DNA of 64,000 bases from Deroplatys truncata (taxonomy: Eukaryota; Arthropoda; Insecta; Mantodea; Mantidae), in assembly GCA_030765065.1 (NCBI GenBank), contig CM060984.1:99057488-99121487 (forward strand). The letters are read 5' to 3'. Numbering within the stretch: the stretch's first letter is position 1; the number at the start of each line of letters is the position of its first letter. A program made the position numbers and the translations under genes. The notes beneath the pieces are model-generated. The model was not told the DNA's origin. It searched no databases and was given only the letters and a program-made list of their open reading frames with translations. Shown in pieces: positions 35,482-45,574 of this stretch.

Positions 35482-36308
35482 TCTGATGTGTTACACTCAT
35501 ATGACTTTCTCTACTCTTTACAAACTATTTTTACAAACACTTATTCTACATATGCTTCATGTTAATCGAGATGTTAATCTTATTGCTAATTTTCTTGTAG
35601 ATGCAAGGGGCATATGGTAGTATTTAAGCGATAGTCAAATGTTTTAACAGCTGGTTGCTATGTGGCGCATTCCATTCTCTTTGTATGTCCAGGACATAAA
35701 AAAAAAAACCAATAACGAATTCCCATTTGAGAAAAAAGTATTGGAAAATTTAAGGGAATAACAAGCAATATCCCGAAAATGGTTCACTTAACAAAACAAA
35801 TGTATATGACATAAATTGTGTATTTTAACACGATCTGCAATTTTTGTGTAGTAAACTTTTATCTATCTCTTATGGTTTACCAGTTATGTAAAAGTCGTTC
35901 ACAATGAAGAATACTTTTGGAGACATTCCCAGAAAATTCGAGATATACATTTCATTTGTCATGAAAAGATCTTAAACATATGATATTATAATCAAAATGG
36001 TTTTAAAATTTTCGAAAAATGTTCCACGTAAAGGGTAATCTGGAGTGGGGAGATTTTCTTGAAAACCTTCTTGTCGCATCTCTGGAAGATACTGAACCTA
36101 AATACCAAGTTTGGTGTTTATCCGACTGTTCGTTTCTGAGTTATGCTGTTCACAGACAGACAGACAGACACACACACACGGACATGTTTACAAAAATGCT
36201 TTTTTGGATTCAGGGGGTCTCAAAACATATATTTCCGGTGAAATCTCGGTATCGAATTTTAGGTGGAATACAATACTTCCCCTACTTGCTATACGTAGTA
36301 GAGAAAGT
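35482..36308 (+). mobile_element. Family A repeat, young, full length, nested (827 bp)
   Basis: TCTGATGTGTTACACTCATA to GTAGTAGAGAAAGT, flanked by AAAAAA and AAAAACG inside an old sense copy. It lacks a short stretch around the GTTAGAGCC position (36000-36006). Confidence 0.8.
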
Positions 36309-36313
36309 AAAAA

Positions 36314-36934
36314 CGTGTATCCTATGTGATGACTTTGATGATTAGGGGAAAAAACCAATAGCGACTTCCCACTTAAAAAGAGTTAAGTATTTGAAAATTC
36401 AAAGGAATATCTTGGAAATGGTTAATGCCAACAAAAAGTATTTTGCATAAACGGTGTGCTTTAACGAGATTTACATTTTTGTGTAGTACGACTTTATCAA
36501 TCTCTTATGTCTTTCACTTATGCAAAAGTCATTCATATTGAAGAGGACTCACAGGCTATTCCCAGAATTCAATATATAAATTTGATTTATCACACAAATA
36601 TCTTAAACGTATGGTATTTTATTCAAAATGATTAGAACCATTTTTGAGAAAATAAAAAATGAACATTTTTCTATGTAAAGTGTATTTGGAGTGGAAGAAT
36701 TTTTATGAAAACCTTCATGTCGTATTCTTGAAATATGCTGAACTTGAATATCAAGTTCGGTATTTAACCCACTGTTCGTTTTTCAGTTAGGCTGTTTACA
36801 GACATACACAGTCATACATGCACACATGCTTTATTTTATTCAAGGATTCTCAAAACGTGCATTTCCGGTGAAATTTCGGTATGTAATTTTTTGATAGAAT
36901 GCAACACTTACTATAGATAAGCAGTAGTGAAAGT
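36314..36934 (+). mobile_element. Family A old copy, remainder after nested insertion
   Basis: Resumes with GCGACTTCCCACTT and ends AGCAGTAGTGAAAGT. The CA block is reduced (ACATACACAGTCATACATGC). Confidence 0.65.
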
Positions 36935-36944
36935 AAAAATTAAG

Positions 36945-37062
36945 TAATGGAAATTCAGACGAATAGTAAGGAATATCTCGGAATATTATTGTTTGAAATC
37001 ACTTGTGTGTTTAAAAGGAATTTACATTTGTTGTGCAGTAATTTTGATCTAGCTGTTGCAGT
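36945..37062 (+). mobile_element. Family A old copy, part left of the LTR element
   Basis: Sense interior (AAGGAATATCTCGGAATA, TTACATTTGTTGTGCAGTA) broken at CAGT by the LTR retrotransposon and continued at 41787. Confidence 0.7.
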
Positions 37063-38307
37063 TGATGTAACATTATTTGTTATATTTATTTTGTTGTTGA
37101 GCCCCACGTTGTGGTAGCCAATTTGTAGTAATTCATTAGTGCTTACGTAATATGTTTTACGTAAATTATTAGAACTTGAAGATCTTATATTGTGCTGCTT
37201 TTGTTTTGTTTGGTTACATAATTTTAACTGCCCCACGTTCTGGGTGCCAATTTGCGACGGTTTTTAGTGTTATTTATTTAACATTATTGTAGCCCCACGT
37301 TTGGGAGCCAATTTGTAACGGTATTACTTATAATGTTGATGCTTGTGATGTTTGTGTATGTGTGTTTACTTCATGTGAAGCCATCTTGTGACATTTGTTC
37401 GGTTTGTAGCTCCATCTAGTGTTAGCAATTTGTGGTAGTATTAGTGTTTGAAAGAATTTTAAGTTTTGTTTACTGTCCTCCGGCTAGCTATTATTTCTCA
37501 GTCGAACATGTCTCTTGATCAGAGTGTGTAAACGGAAAGGAATCTTTTATCCAAATATAACACTGATGAAGAAATTTCTTTTACACATTTATTGTCGAAC
37601 ACGTTAACTATCACACTTATACATTGATCTTAACACTCGCCAAACTGAAACTGTTATAATAACTTCTTACTGATATTTCTTAATTTGCGTACTTCAACTT
37701 TTTGTATAATTAACCTTACAACACTTTAGATTATTCATAATTCTGCTGCGCGTAACTTGTGAATCGATACCCGACGTTTGCCGTACAAATACTTTCGACG
37801 AACTGACTGACTGAAGACTACGTGTAGTGTACACAGATTTTTGATGAACTGGACGACTGAAGGCGACGTGTAATGTATTGAGATTTTCGATGAACTGCCC
37901 GCGATCTACCTCTGACTTGGCTTTTTATACACCCACTCCCCAATATGCCTAAAGATTATAACTGAGTTACTATTGGCTAATAAAACGCGCCAACATTAGC
38001 GTCTATTTTAATATCCAATGAAAATTATGAATACATATGCTCTAGGGAAATATTCCAGAAGGTTCTAAACGGAAAAAACGCGCCAACATTACGTAACTTC
38101 CTCGTTTCCAATAATGATAAACAGCTCACCCCCCCTCACTGCATTATTGCGCGCTATTATTGACAGTTTCAGTAAGGCAGTATAAACTTACTTCTCAACA
38201 ATAATTACAATCAATATACATCTCAAATCAATGTCACACAAAAATGCATATTCATATTACAATCATTATTTACATTTAAGTAATTTGTGATACAAATTAC
38301 TGCATCA
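37063..38307 (-). repeat. 3' LTR (1245 bp)
   Basis: On plus it reads TGATGTAACATT to TTACTGCATCA, ends TG...CA. It matches the other LTR almost perfectly apart from a few substitutions (for example near 38142 and 38239) and a divergent patch in the first 35 bp. Leader-like units GCCCCACGT...GCCAATTTG occur at 37101, 37230 and 37292, with a degenerate one near 37410. Confidence 0.9.
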
Positions 38308-39035
38308 TATGCCCCACTAGAAACATAATTATAAATATTTACAACTTGTTTGGAAATTTTATAATTGTGTTTTTAGTCTCCTAAATCTTGGAACACACGC
38401 TATCACTTTACTTAACACTTCACACGCATTTAACACACGACATTTTTTTTTTATCTCGCCACTACTTACTGGCTCTAGTTTAATGTGTTTAGACATTAAT
38501 CTAACATTACAAATTTTTTATAGCAAATACTGTACCCTGAATTATTTAATTACTGTTACTAAATTGTTTACTTTCTTAAGTTGTTGACAAAAATTTATAC
38601 ATTTAATACATTTAAGATTTTTGTAATTATTAAACATTTTTACCAAAAAATATTCACCCTTTATATAAATATATTTACATCTCTTAAATCTAAGTACTGT
38701 TTCACATTTTCTGTTTGCTACATAAGTATTTGTTTTTAATTATTTTTACCCATTTTTGTTATTTTGTACTTTATTTTAATTATACTCTTGGAATTGTATT
38801 TACGTACTTTTACTTTAATATCATATTAAGTTTCAATCTTTACATTCTTAATTTCAAATACTGTTACAGTTACTAAAAAAAATGTTATTTTCCTTTTAAA
38901 AAAAATTAATTATGTCCAAAATTTTATTTCTCCTTTCACATGACGTACATATTCATTTAACCCTCTTATGTTCCAATACATTTCTCTGCAAGTCATCTTT
39001 AACTATCCAGCATTTATTTTACATCTCATTGCTAT
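38308..39035. other. Non-coding tail of the LTR element
   Basis: Very AT-rich, without frames. On minus, the sequence just before the 3' LTR (CTAGTGGGGCATA) is where a polypurine tract would be expected and is only partly purine. Confidence 0.5.
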
Positions 39036-40190
39036 TTACCCTCCTGGATCAAATTGTGTGTGGCTAAACATTACTCGTAGCAGTATCCTAACCTTCAAAA
39101 ATTTGTTCATGAATAACCTCTTGTATTCATATGAAATTTCATCCCATGATAACATTTGAAAACAATCTAAAGTTTCCTGAACAACACATCTTTTAACAAC
39201 TTTCATTTTCAATTCATCTGCTATCTTTTTAATCTGAGAATACTCTGACAAGTCTGTAATAATCTGTACTGGATTGGAGTTTTCATTTTGAACAGCTTGG
39301 TACTTGTTAGTTTCAGAAGTTAGCTTTTGATTATTTACAGGCAAAACTTTAACTTCTTCGTACAATTGATTTCTTTGCATTACTGACTCATTCTGTATTT
39401 CTGATATCTCCCCTCTGAAATTATCTTGCGCCTGATTCACATCTACATTCATAACCTCTTTTATCTCTCTTAACTCACTTGAAATGCTACTCATTCGGCT
39501 ACCTAACTCTGTACATTTTACATCAACATGTTCAAACTTAGTATTAACCTCACTTTTTTGGTTTGATATTTCCCTGCTCATTTCTGACATTTTCTTTGAA
39601 ACCTCGCCTATCTCATTTGCTATCATTTCCTGATTTTCATTTCTCATTCTCATCATACTACTATCTAGCTCCATGAATTTCTTTTCAATTTCTTCCCTAT
39701 TTTGATCTAAGCTTTTACCAATATCTTCCCTCAATTCTCTCTTATTCTGATCTAGTTTTTGTTCTAAACTTCTATCAATATCTTCTCTCAATTCCCTATT
39801 ATTCTTTTCCATATTCTGAGCTAGTTTTTCTAATTTCTCACCACTCTGAGTTAGTTTCTGTTCTAATTTCTCATCATTCTGAGTTAGTTTTTCTAATTTA
39901 TCATTAGTCTTACCAATATCTTCCCTCAATTTCTCATTATTCTTTTGCATATCTTCCCTCATATTTCTCAGCATTTCAATCATCATACTAGCATCAAAAT
40001 TAACATTTCCTGCTGTTCTATTCTCACTTTCTGCACTAACATTTCCTCCCTCAAATACTACATCGTTTAAGCTATTTTCTGTATCCTGTATTGAATTACA
40101 GCTAACTGTTACATTATCTCCCTCCATAATTATTTCTTCTGTATTATTAGTAGCCATTGTTTTCTTTATCCTACCGCTCCTAAGGTACAT
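39036..40190 (-). CDS. Gag-like coiled-coil protein of the LTR element (384 aa)
   Basis: The frame is intact from the start codon at 40190 to the stop. It opens MYLRSGR, a start also seen in gag proteins of insect Ty3/gypsy elements. Residues about 70-265 are a strongly charged, heptad-like coiled coil with near-repeats of LREDIGK, EKLEKL and KRELREDIG. The final 60 residues include a WDEISYEYKRLF segment of the kind found in gypsy gag. The usual capsid extension and the CCHC zinc knuckle are missing, so it is shorter than a full gag-pol reading. It is inferred to be a structural protein that multimerises in a virus-like particle. It could retain function in trans or interfere with related elements. 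No ribosomal frameshift site into pol is seen because no pol exists. It could also be an unrelated coiled-coil protein. Confidence 0.75.
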   Translation of the reverse strand: MYLRSGRIKKTMATNNTEEIIMEGDNVTVSCNSIQDTENSLNDVVFEGGNVSAESENRTAGNVNFDASMMIEMLRNMREDMQKNNEKLREDIGKTNDKLEKLTQNDEKLEQKLTQSGEKLEKLAQNMEKNNRELREDIDRSLEQKLDQNKRELREDIGKSLDQNREEIEKKFMELDSSMMRMRNENQEMIANEIGEVSKKMSEMSREISNQKSEVNTKFEHVDVKCTELGSRMSSISSELREIKEVMNVDVNQAQDNFRGEISEIQNESVMQRNQLYEEVKVLPVNNQKLTSETNKYQAVQNENSNPVQIITDLSEYSQIKKIADELKMKVVKRCVVQETLDCFQMLSWDEISYEYKRLFMNKFLKVRILLRVMFSHTQFDPGG

Positions 40191-40513
40191 TTAAAAAATT
40201 TTTATCCCCCTTTTTTTTTAGAATAAAAATCACACGTTTCTAACCTTTCTGATGGTATCTGCTGATGCTGCTTTGATGTCCAGCTTTCTGCCCCTCTCTC
40301 CTAGATTTGTATGTCGCTTCTGCGTTGTGTTATGATGAGTCTAGTCGTTTTGTTGTCCTGTAGTTTGAATTTCCCTGTTGCCTTGTAATCTCGGAATTAC
40401 GATGTCCAATCATCCGCGTAGTCTGTCGTCCCTGTTGTTTCTGGAATCTGCGTCTTGTAGATCATTTCACTGCTGCATTCGTTCAACGTCCTGGTTCCTT
40501 TCCTGGTCACTCT

Positions 40514-40536
40514 GCCCCACGTTCTGGGTGCCAATT
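40514..40536 (-). other. Putative primer-binding site of LTR element
   Basis: On minus, directly after the 5' LTR terminus (GTTACATCA), comes AATTGGCACCCAGAACGTGG. TGG within two to four bases of the LTR is the normal start of a site that pairs with a tRNA 3' CCA end. The tRNA is not identified. Confidence 0.65.
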
Positions 40537-41062
40537 TGATGTAACATTTTAATGTTATTTATAATTTGTTGTTGAGCCCCACGTTGTGGTAGCCAATTTG
40601 TAGTAATTCATTAGTGCTTACGTAATATGTTTTACGTAAATTATTAGAACTTGAAGATCTTATATTGTGCTGCTTTTGTTTTGTTTGGTTACATAATTTT
40701 AACTGCCCCACGTTCTGGGTGCCAATTTGCGACGGTTTTTAGTGTTATTTATTTAACATTATTGTAGCCCCACGTTTGGGAGCCAATTTGTAACGGTATT
40801 ACTTATAATGTTGATGCTTGTGATGTTTGTGTATGTGTGTTTACTTCATGTGAAGCCATCTTGTGACATTTGTTCGGTTTGTAGCTCCATCTAGTGTTAG
40901 CAATTTGTGGTAGTATTAGTGTTTGAAAGAATTTTAAGTTTTGTTTACTGTCCTCCGGCTAGCTATTATTTCTCAGTCGAACATGTCTCTTGATCAGAGT
41001 GTGTAAACGGAAAGGAATCTTTTATCCAAATATAACACTGATGAAGAAATTTCTTTTACACA

Positions 41063-41068
41063 TTTATT
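41063..41068 (-). terminator. Poly(A) signal AATAAA in LTR
   Basis: AATAAA on minus about 330 bp downstream of the TATA box. The equivalent sequence is kept in the diverged LTR at 62322-63191 (near 62511). Confidence 0.55.
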
Positions 41069-41274
41069 GTCGAACACGTTAACTATCACACTTATACATT
41101 GATCTTAACACTCGCCAAACTGAAACTGTTATAATAACTTCTTACTGATATTTCTTAATTTGCGTACTTCAACTTTTTGTATAATTAACCTTACAACACT
41201 TTAGATTATTCATAATTCTGCTGCGCGTAACTTGTGAATCGATACCCGACGTTTGCCGTACAAATACTTTCGAC

Positions 41275-41366
41275 GAACTGACTGACTGAAGACTACGTGT
41301 AGTGTACACAGATTTTTGATGAACTGGACGACTGAAGGCGACGTGTAATGTATTGAGATTTTCGAT
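41275..41366 (-). repeat. Two tandem 46-bp repeats just downstream of the LTR promoter
   Basis: GAACTG...ACTGAAG...ACGTGTA...TTTGAT units start at 41275 and 41321, with a third partial start at 41367. The same repeats are in the 3' LTR, and an analogous array is at 62665-62795. Confidence 0.7.
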
Positions 41367-41397
41367 GAACTGCCCGCGATCTACCTCTGACTTGGCT

Positions 41398-41404
41398 TTT
41401 TATA
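41398..41404 (-). promoter_or_regulatory. LTR TATA box
   Basis: TATAAAA on minus in the context GGTGTATAAAAAGCC. The diverged LTR at 62322 keeps TATAAAT in the same context (62814-62819), which supports function as the LTR promoter. Confidence 0.65.
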
Positions 41405-41786
41405 CACCCACTCCCCAATATGCCTAAAGATTATAACTGAGTTACTATTGGCTAATAAAACGCGCCAACATTAGCGTCTATTTTAATATCCAATGAAAAT
41501 TATGAATACATATGCTCTAGGGAAATATTCCAGAAGGTTCTAAACGGAAAAAACGCGCCAACATTACGTAACTTCCTCGTTTCCAATAATGATAAACAGC
41601 TCACCCCCCCTCGCTGCATTATTGCGCGCTATTATTGACAGTTTCAGTAAGGCAGTATAAACTTACTTCTCAACAATAATTACAATCAATATACATCTCA
41701 AATCAATGTCACATAAAAATGCATATTCATATTACAATCATTATTTACATTTAAGTAATTTGTGATACAAATTACTGCATCACAGT

Positions 41787-42322
41787 TTACCATATATACA
41801 AAATTATACATTTCTTCCGAATGAACAGAACTTCACAGGCTATTCTCTTAAATTGAAGATATACATTGTATTTTTCATGTAAATATCTTAAACATTTTGG
41901 CACTTAGTTGTTCCTTCACACAAGCCCTGAGTAGGCCAAGGTTGGAAAATAGTATTAGACTGAAAAATTCAACACTATAGCAGGGATTTGAAACTCGGAT
42001 TCCAATTTAATCCAAATTGTTTTTATAAAATAAAAATGTCGAAATCTTTCAAAGTTAAGGGTAGTTTGGGACGGGAGATTTTTTGGAAGTCTTCGTGTTG
42101 CATTTTGAAAAATACTGAACTTAAATGCCAAGTTTGGTAGTTATCTGACATTTCGTTTTTACGTTATGCTGTCCACAATATACATACACACGGGCTCTTT
42201 ACTAAAAGTACTGTTTTGAATTCAGGGTTCTCAAAACATGTATTTCCAGTGAAATCTAGGTTAATTTTGGGGTGGAATGCAATACTTTCTCTACCTATTA
42301 GTCATATGATAGCTAAAGTAAA
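41787..42322 (+). mobile_element. Family A old copy, part right of the LTR element
   Basis: Continues from 36945-37062: TTACCATATATACAAAATTA, then the GCCAAGTTTGGTAGTTATC landmark, ending GATAGCTAAAGTA. Confidence 0.7.
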
Positions 42323-42339
42323 AAACGTAGTTTGAGTCG

Positions 42340-43146
42340 TTTTTACTCTTTCTATCACCTTGTGTTGACATAAAGATTGTTGTAACCATAGCACCTACTT
42401 TCAAAATACGTCATTGTATTCTCTATCCTGCAATGAAACATTGTATTCACCCAAATATTCCAATATCGAGATTTCGCCTGAAATACAAGTTTTGTGATCC
42501 TAAAATAAAAACAAAACAAAAAAAAATGTGAACAGCACAACTCGAAAACGAAAGCTCGGTTACATAACATACTTGATATTTAATTCCATTAACTTCTAAG
42601 AACATTTTGAAGAAAATTGCTTACTTCTTAATACCCTATACATGGAAACATGGCATAGGTTTAATTTTTTCACATAAGAAATAAAATGTACGTAGGTACA
42701 TCTTGATTTTTCTGCGAATATTCTGTGAACTTCAGCTTATTTGACTGAATTTCGTGTAACATGTAAATCTTAGAAGATAAAGAAACTGCTACTGCAGAAA
42801 AAAAATTAGAGCTCATTAAAGCACACATTTTGTGTCAAATATGTTTTCATAGCGTTAGCCGTTTTCAAATATTTCATGTTGCAAGGTTAGACCTTTCTTA
42901 CGCATCACAACGGATATGCTTGAAATTTTACGATTTATCATTGTTCCCCTTTCTTTTCTTTCCAACGCAAACTGGTTATCACGAATAGACATGTGAATAC
43001 TGTTTCTATATTTTGAAACTTTCTTGATTAATTTGAAACAATTCCTTGCTAAAAGTGTTTCGTGATTAATGTAATATATGGATAATGTATATTATAAATA
43101 TGTGTGAATTTGCCATTGTAGAGAAAGTCGTGTGAATGCATCAGCT
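42340..43146 (-). mobile_element. Family A repeat, very old
   Basis: Antisense, from ACTCTTTCTATCACC to GTAGAGAAAGTCGTGTGAA then GCATCAG. Its TG block is gone (AAAAAAATGTGAACAGC). An extra segment shared with 43633 lies at 42361-42413. Confidence 0.6.
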
Positions 43147-43149
43147 CGA

Positions 43150-43918
43150 AGTTTTAAGTACAGTAATAACAAAAGCACGCTGTTCAAAATGTTTCCGCTA
43201 TATAACGGTCCTTGGTACTTTAAAAGTTCTGCTGGGCTGCAATTTTGTTCGCTTTCCCTAACTAAGGCTGTTTTCCTTACTAGTTGATTGAGTTGGGGCA
43301 AAACGCAATAATTAGTCAAACTTAGCTTATATCCTAATGAACCCTTGAGTTTACAAAACTCGGGGTGTGCAGTGAGCCAAAGTTAATGCGCTCGCTTGAT
43401 ACCTGCTGGCGCGGGCGAGACCGGGTACGGAAATGTGATAACACAGGTTAGTTGGTGAAAATGTCGACTAGATGGCACTTGAGAGCAGACGGTCCTGCTT
43501 TATGACTAGTCATTACTCTCTCTCCATAGAGTAGTAAAAAACGCTATCATGATACCTTGTGATGCCGGTCTTAGGCACCTGTACACGAGCTGAATTAATG
43601 TCGCGTGGTTCATTTCGAGCTGAATTATGTTTCGTGTTGCCATAAAGGTCGTTATAACCACAGCACCTACTTTCAAAATACGTCAATTAACTTCTTTAAA
43701 CGCCTAACAAGAGCGAGCTGGAAAGTTTATAACAAGTGTCATTCCTACGAAATGTTAAAAACACACCAAGAATTGTGATTTTAGGTTGTAAACACGTAGT
43801 CCCATATGAAAAAAGAAATTAAAGGTGTAATACTCGTGTGAAGGTGTACTACTTTCTCTATCCTGCATGTATGCAGTGTCTCCAATTTAAAAATTTCTGC
43901 CAACCAAATTAACGTAGT
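43150..43918. other. Unassigned, with one short duplicated segment
   Basis: It contains 43633-43685, about 53 bp nearly identical to 42361-42413 (AGCACCTACTTTCAAAATAC). A tRNA-like AGTTAATGCGCTCGCTTGAT near 43383 has no good box B. Confidence 0.4.
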
Positions 43919-43920
43919 TT

Positions 43921-44165
43921 ACTTTCTCTACCACTTACATGGTGTGTAGAGAAGGTGATTCCACCTAAAATTTATATATTATGATTCACCAGAAATGCAT
44001 ATTTTGAGGCTCCCTGAATCCAAAACAAAATATTTTTGGGTTAAGGTCCGTCCGCGTATGTGTGAACAGTATAGCTCAAAAACGAAAATCCAGATAAACT
44101 CCAAGAATTTATGTTCAGTATCTTCCAAAGAAGCGACACGAAGATTTTGATTAAAAAATGGTGTA
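43921..44165 (-). mobile_element. Family A 3'-half fragment, old
   Basis: Antisense ACTTTCTCTACCACTTACAT to CGACACGAAGATTTTGAT, then truncated. Confidence 0.65.
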
Positions 44166-44221
44166 TGGTGCTCCATCAGCGGAGAAAGAGTTATAGAGGC
44201 AATTTTTTTTGAGTCAACAGT

Positions 44222-44635
44222 TGACGCCGGTGGATAGTGAATACAATTCTGCCCCCTTTTTTAGAAAATTAACAGACAGGGAAAATGCTATTGCCTTTTT
44301 ACCAACAAGACTCTGCAACAGCTCATACGGCCAATATTTCGATGAGAACAATTGAAAGTGAGTTTAAGGACAGAATTATTAGTAGAAATTTGCGGCCTTC
44401 TCGGTCCCCCGACCTAGTCCCCTGCGATTTCTATCTATGGGGTAACTTAAAACATAAAGTGTACAAGACAAACCCACACACCCTGTGAGAATTAAAACAA
44501 GATATCCGCCAGGAAATTGCCAGCATTTCTCAATGTGAACTACGGCGAGTGATGAATAGTTTCTAAAGAGATGCCAAAAATGTATGGACAACGACTGTGA
44601 CCAGTTTCAGCATCTCCTTTCATAAATTGGGTAAG
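44222..44635 (+). pseudogene. Tc1/mariner-superfamily transposase, C-terminal fragment
   Basis: The segment encodes SEYNSAPFFRKLTDREN, a frameshift in a T run, then FYQQDSATAHTA with a catalytic aspartate. The last catalytic position falls in SPDLVPCDFYLWG about 38 residues later. After a stop at 44488 the frame still continues with ELKQDIRQEIASIS and RRVMNSF, matching the usual C-terminal end of this group. The spacing and the QQD motif differ from the HDN-type mariners at 1-280 and 49432, so this is a separate lineage. The N-terminal half and terminal repeats are not seen. Confidence 0.75.
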
Positions 44636-44639
44636 TAAA

Positions 44640-45025
44640 GGCTTTAAAAGTAGTTTTAAATATGTTGTATGGTTTCATCCGTGCCTTTTTATGATAGCGG
44701 CAGACGGCAACAAGCGCCGAGGACGCGGACAGGAAAAACACCACGCAGCCGGTTCGTAGTTCACTCTCTGTGTAGTTCTAAGTGGTAAGCGGGAGGTTTA
44801 GGATCAGATACATAGTCGAACCTTAAACGTGAACTGAGGCGTTAAGTTATAAACGCTCGTTCACGGTGAGTGAATGTTTAAAAATGTTTGCAATTCTTAG
44901 ACGACACTTAGACTAGATTTAGATAATTGCTCGGTTGTTTAAGCTTTGTTATCTTCTCCTCACTGCGACCTTAATAGATCTATTGCGAAAAACCCTAATA
45001 TAAATTAATGCATTTAATAGAATTT
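44640..45025. other. No recognisable feature
   Basis: A moderately CpG-containing stretch (44695-44860) without motifs. ACGGTGAGTGAATG near 44866 could be a splice donor, but no exon is supported. Confidence 0.3.
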
Positions 45026-45029
45026 AAAA

Positions 45030-45570
45030 TTATTTCTGAGGCGATCTGTCCCGGACTAGGGAAGGCAGACTCTAAAAGCCTCAACCTTGGACGAGCAATA
45101 GCTTCGCAGTCGCAAAGTACAAGTTTCGCCGTTTCCTTTCTTCTTGACAGAAGCGGCATTTATTCAGATTCGTCTTGCCCATTTTACAAACACGAGCCCT
45201 GAGAAGACAACGTTCAGTGAGGAGGCCATTCAGTATCCTCAACTCCTGTTTGCTGAATGTGAGGATCTCTCTTGTTCTTTTCGCTACGAATTCTATGAAA
45301 TTCCTAGCATGATTTATCTTTGGAACCCTATTCCAAGAGCTTCTACATCTTTTGCGTTTCCAGACCTTTATCTTTTCGTTTAGATAACAATCTGGCATCT
45401 CTCATAATGGAGTAGTGGCTCCCTTCTTGGCTAGGCGATCATCAATTGCATTGACTTCAATGCCTACATGTCCTGGTACCCACATTAAGGTAACTGCATT
45501 CTTATTCGCCAGCTGGTTTAAAATGTTAGCAATTCACAGATAGCACTTAAACGGCGGTGATCTGTGAACA
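45030..45570 (-). pseudogene. LINE C-terminal remnant with RNase H domain
   Basis: On minus, LANKNAVTLMWVPGHVGIE (about 45515-45459) followed by DDRLAKKGATT is the C-terminal core of a LINE-encoded RNase H, which degrades RNA in RNA-DNA hybrids during retrotransposition. After a frameshift, an open frame (45398-45081) has LRILNGLLTERCLL and CRFCQEE, the conserved tail that follows RNase H in Jockey/I/R1-like LINEs, where CxxC begins a zinc-knuckle motif. The catalytic N-terminal part and the reverse transcriptase are absent, and one fixed residue reads DDR rather than the usual AD. Confidence 0.75.
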
Positions 45571-45574
45571 CTTT

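Larger units (their letters stand above)
37063..41782 (-). mobile_element. Complete LTR retrotransposon, Ty3/gypsy-like, non-autonomous (4720 bp)
   Basis: Two LTRs (37063-38307 and 40537-41782) flank a 2.2-kb internal region. The target duplication is CAGT (37059-37062 and 41783-41786), and removing the element restores a family A reading. The ORF, TATA box, poly(A) signal and primer-binding site all place the element on minus, so the 5' LTR is the right-hand one. The internal region has only a gag-like frame. There is no protease, reverse transcriptase, RNase H or integrase, so mobilisation would need a relative's enzymes. Near-identical LTRs mean a recent insertion. Confidence 0.88.
40537..41782 (-). 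repeat. 5' LTR (1246 bp)
   Basis: Promoter-bearing copy of the LTR. It has a TATA box at 41398-41404, tandem 46-bp repeats at 41275-41366, a poly(A) signal at 41063-41068, then a long U5 with leader-like units at 40576, 40704 and 40767. Confidence 0.9.

Noticed and set aside
43380-43445. tRNA-like SINE head
   Set aside because: A weak box A resemblance but no box B at the expected distance.
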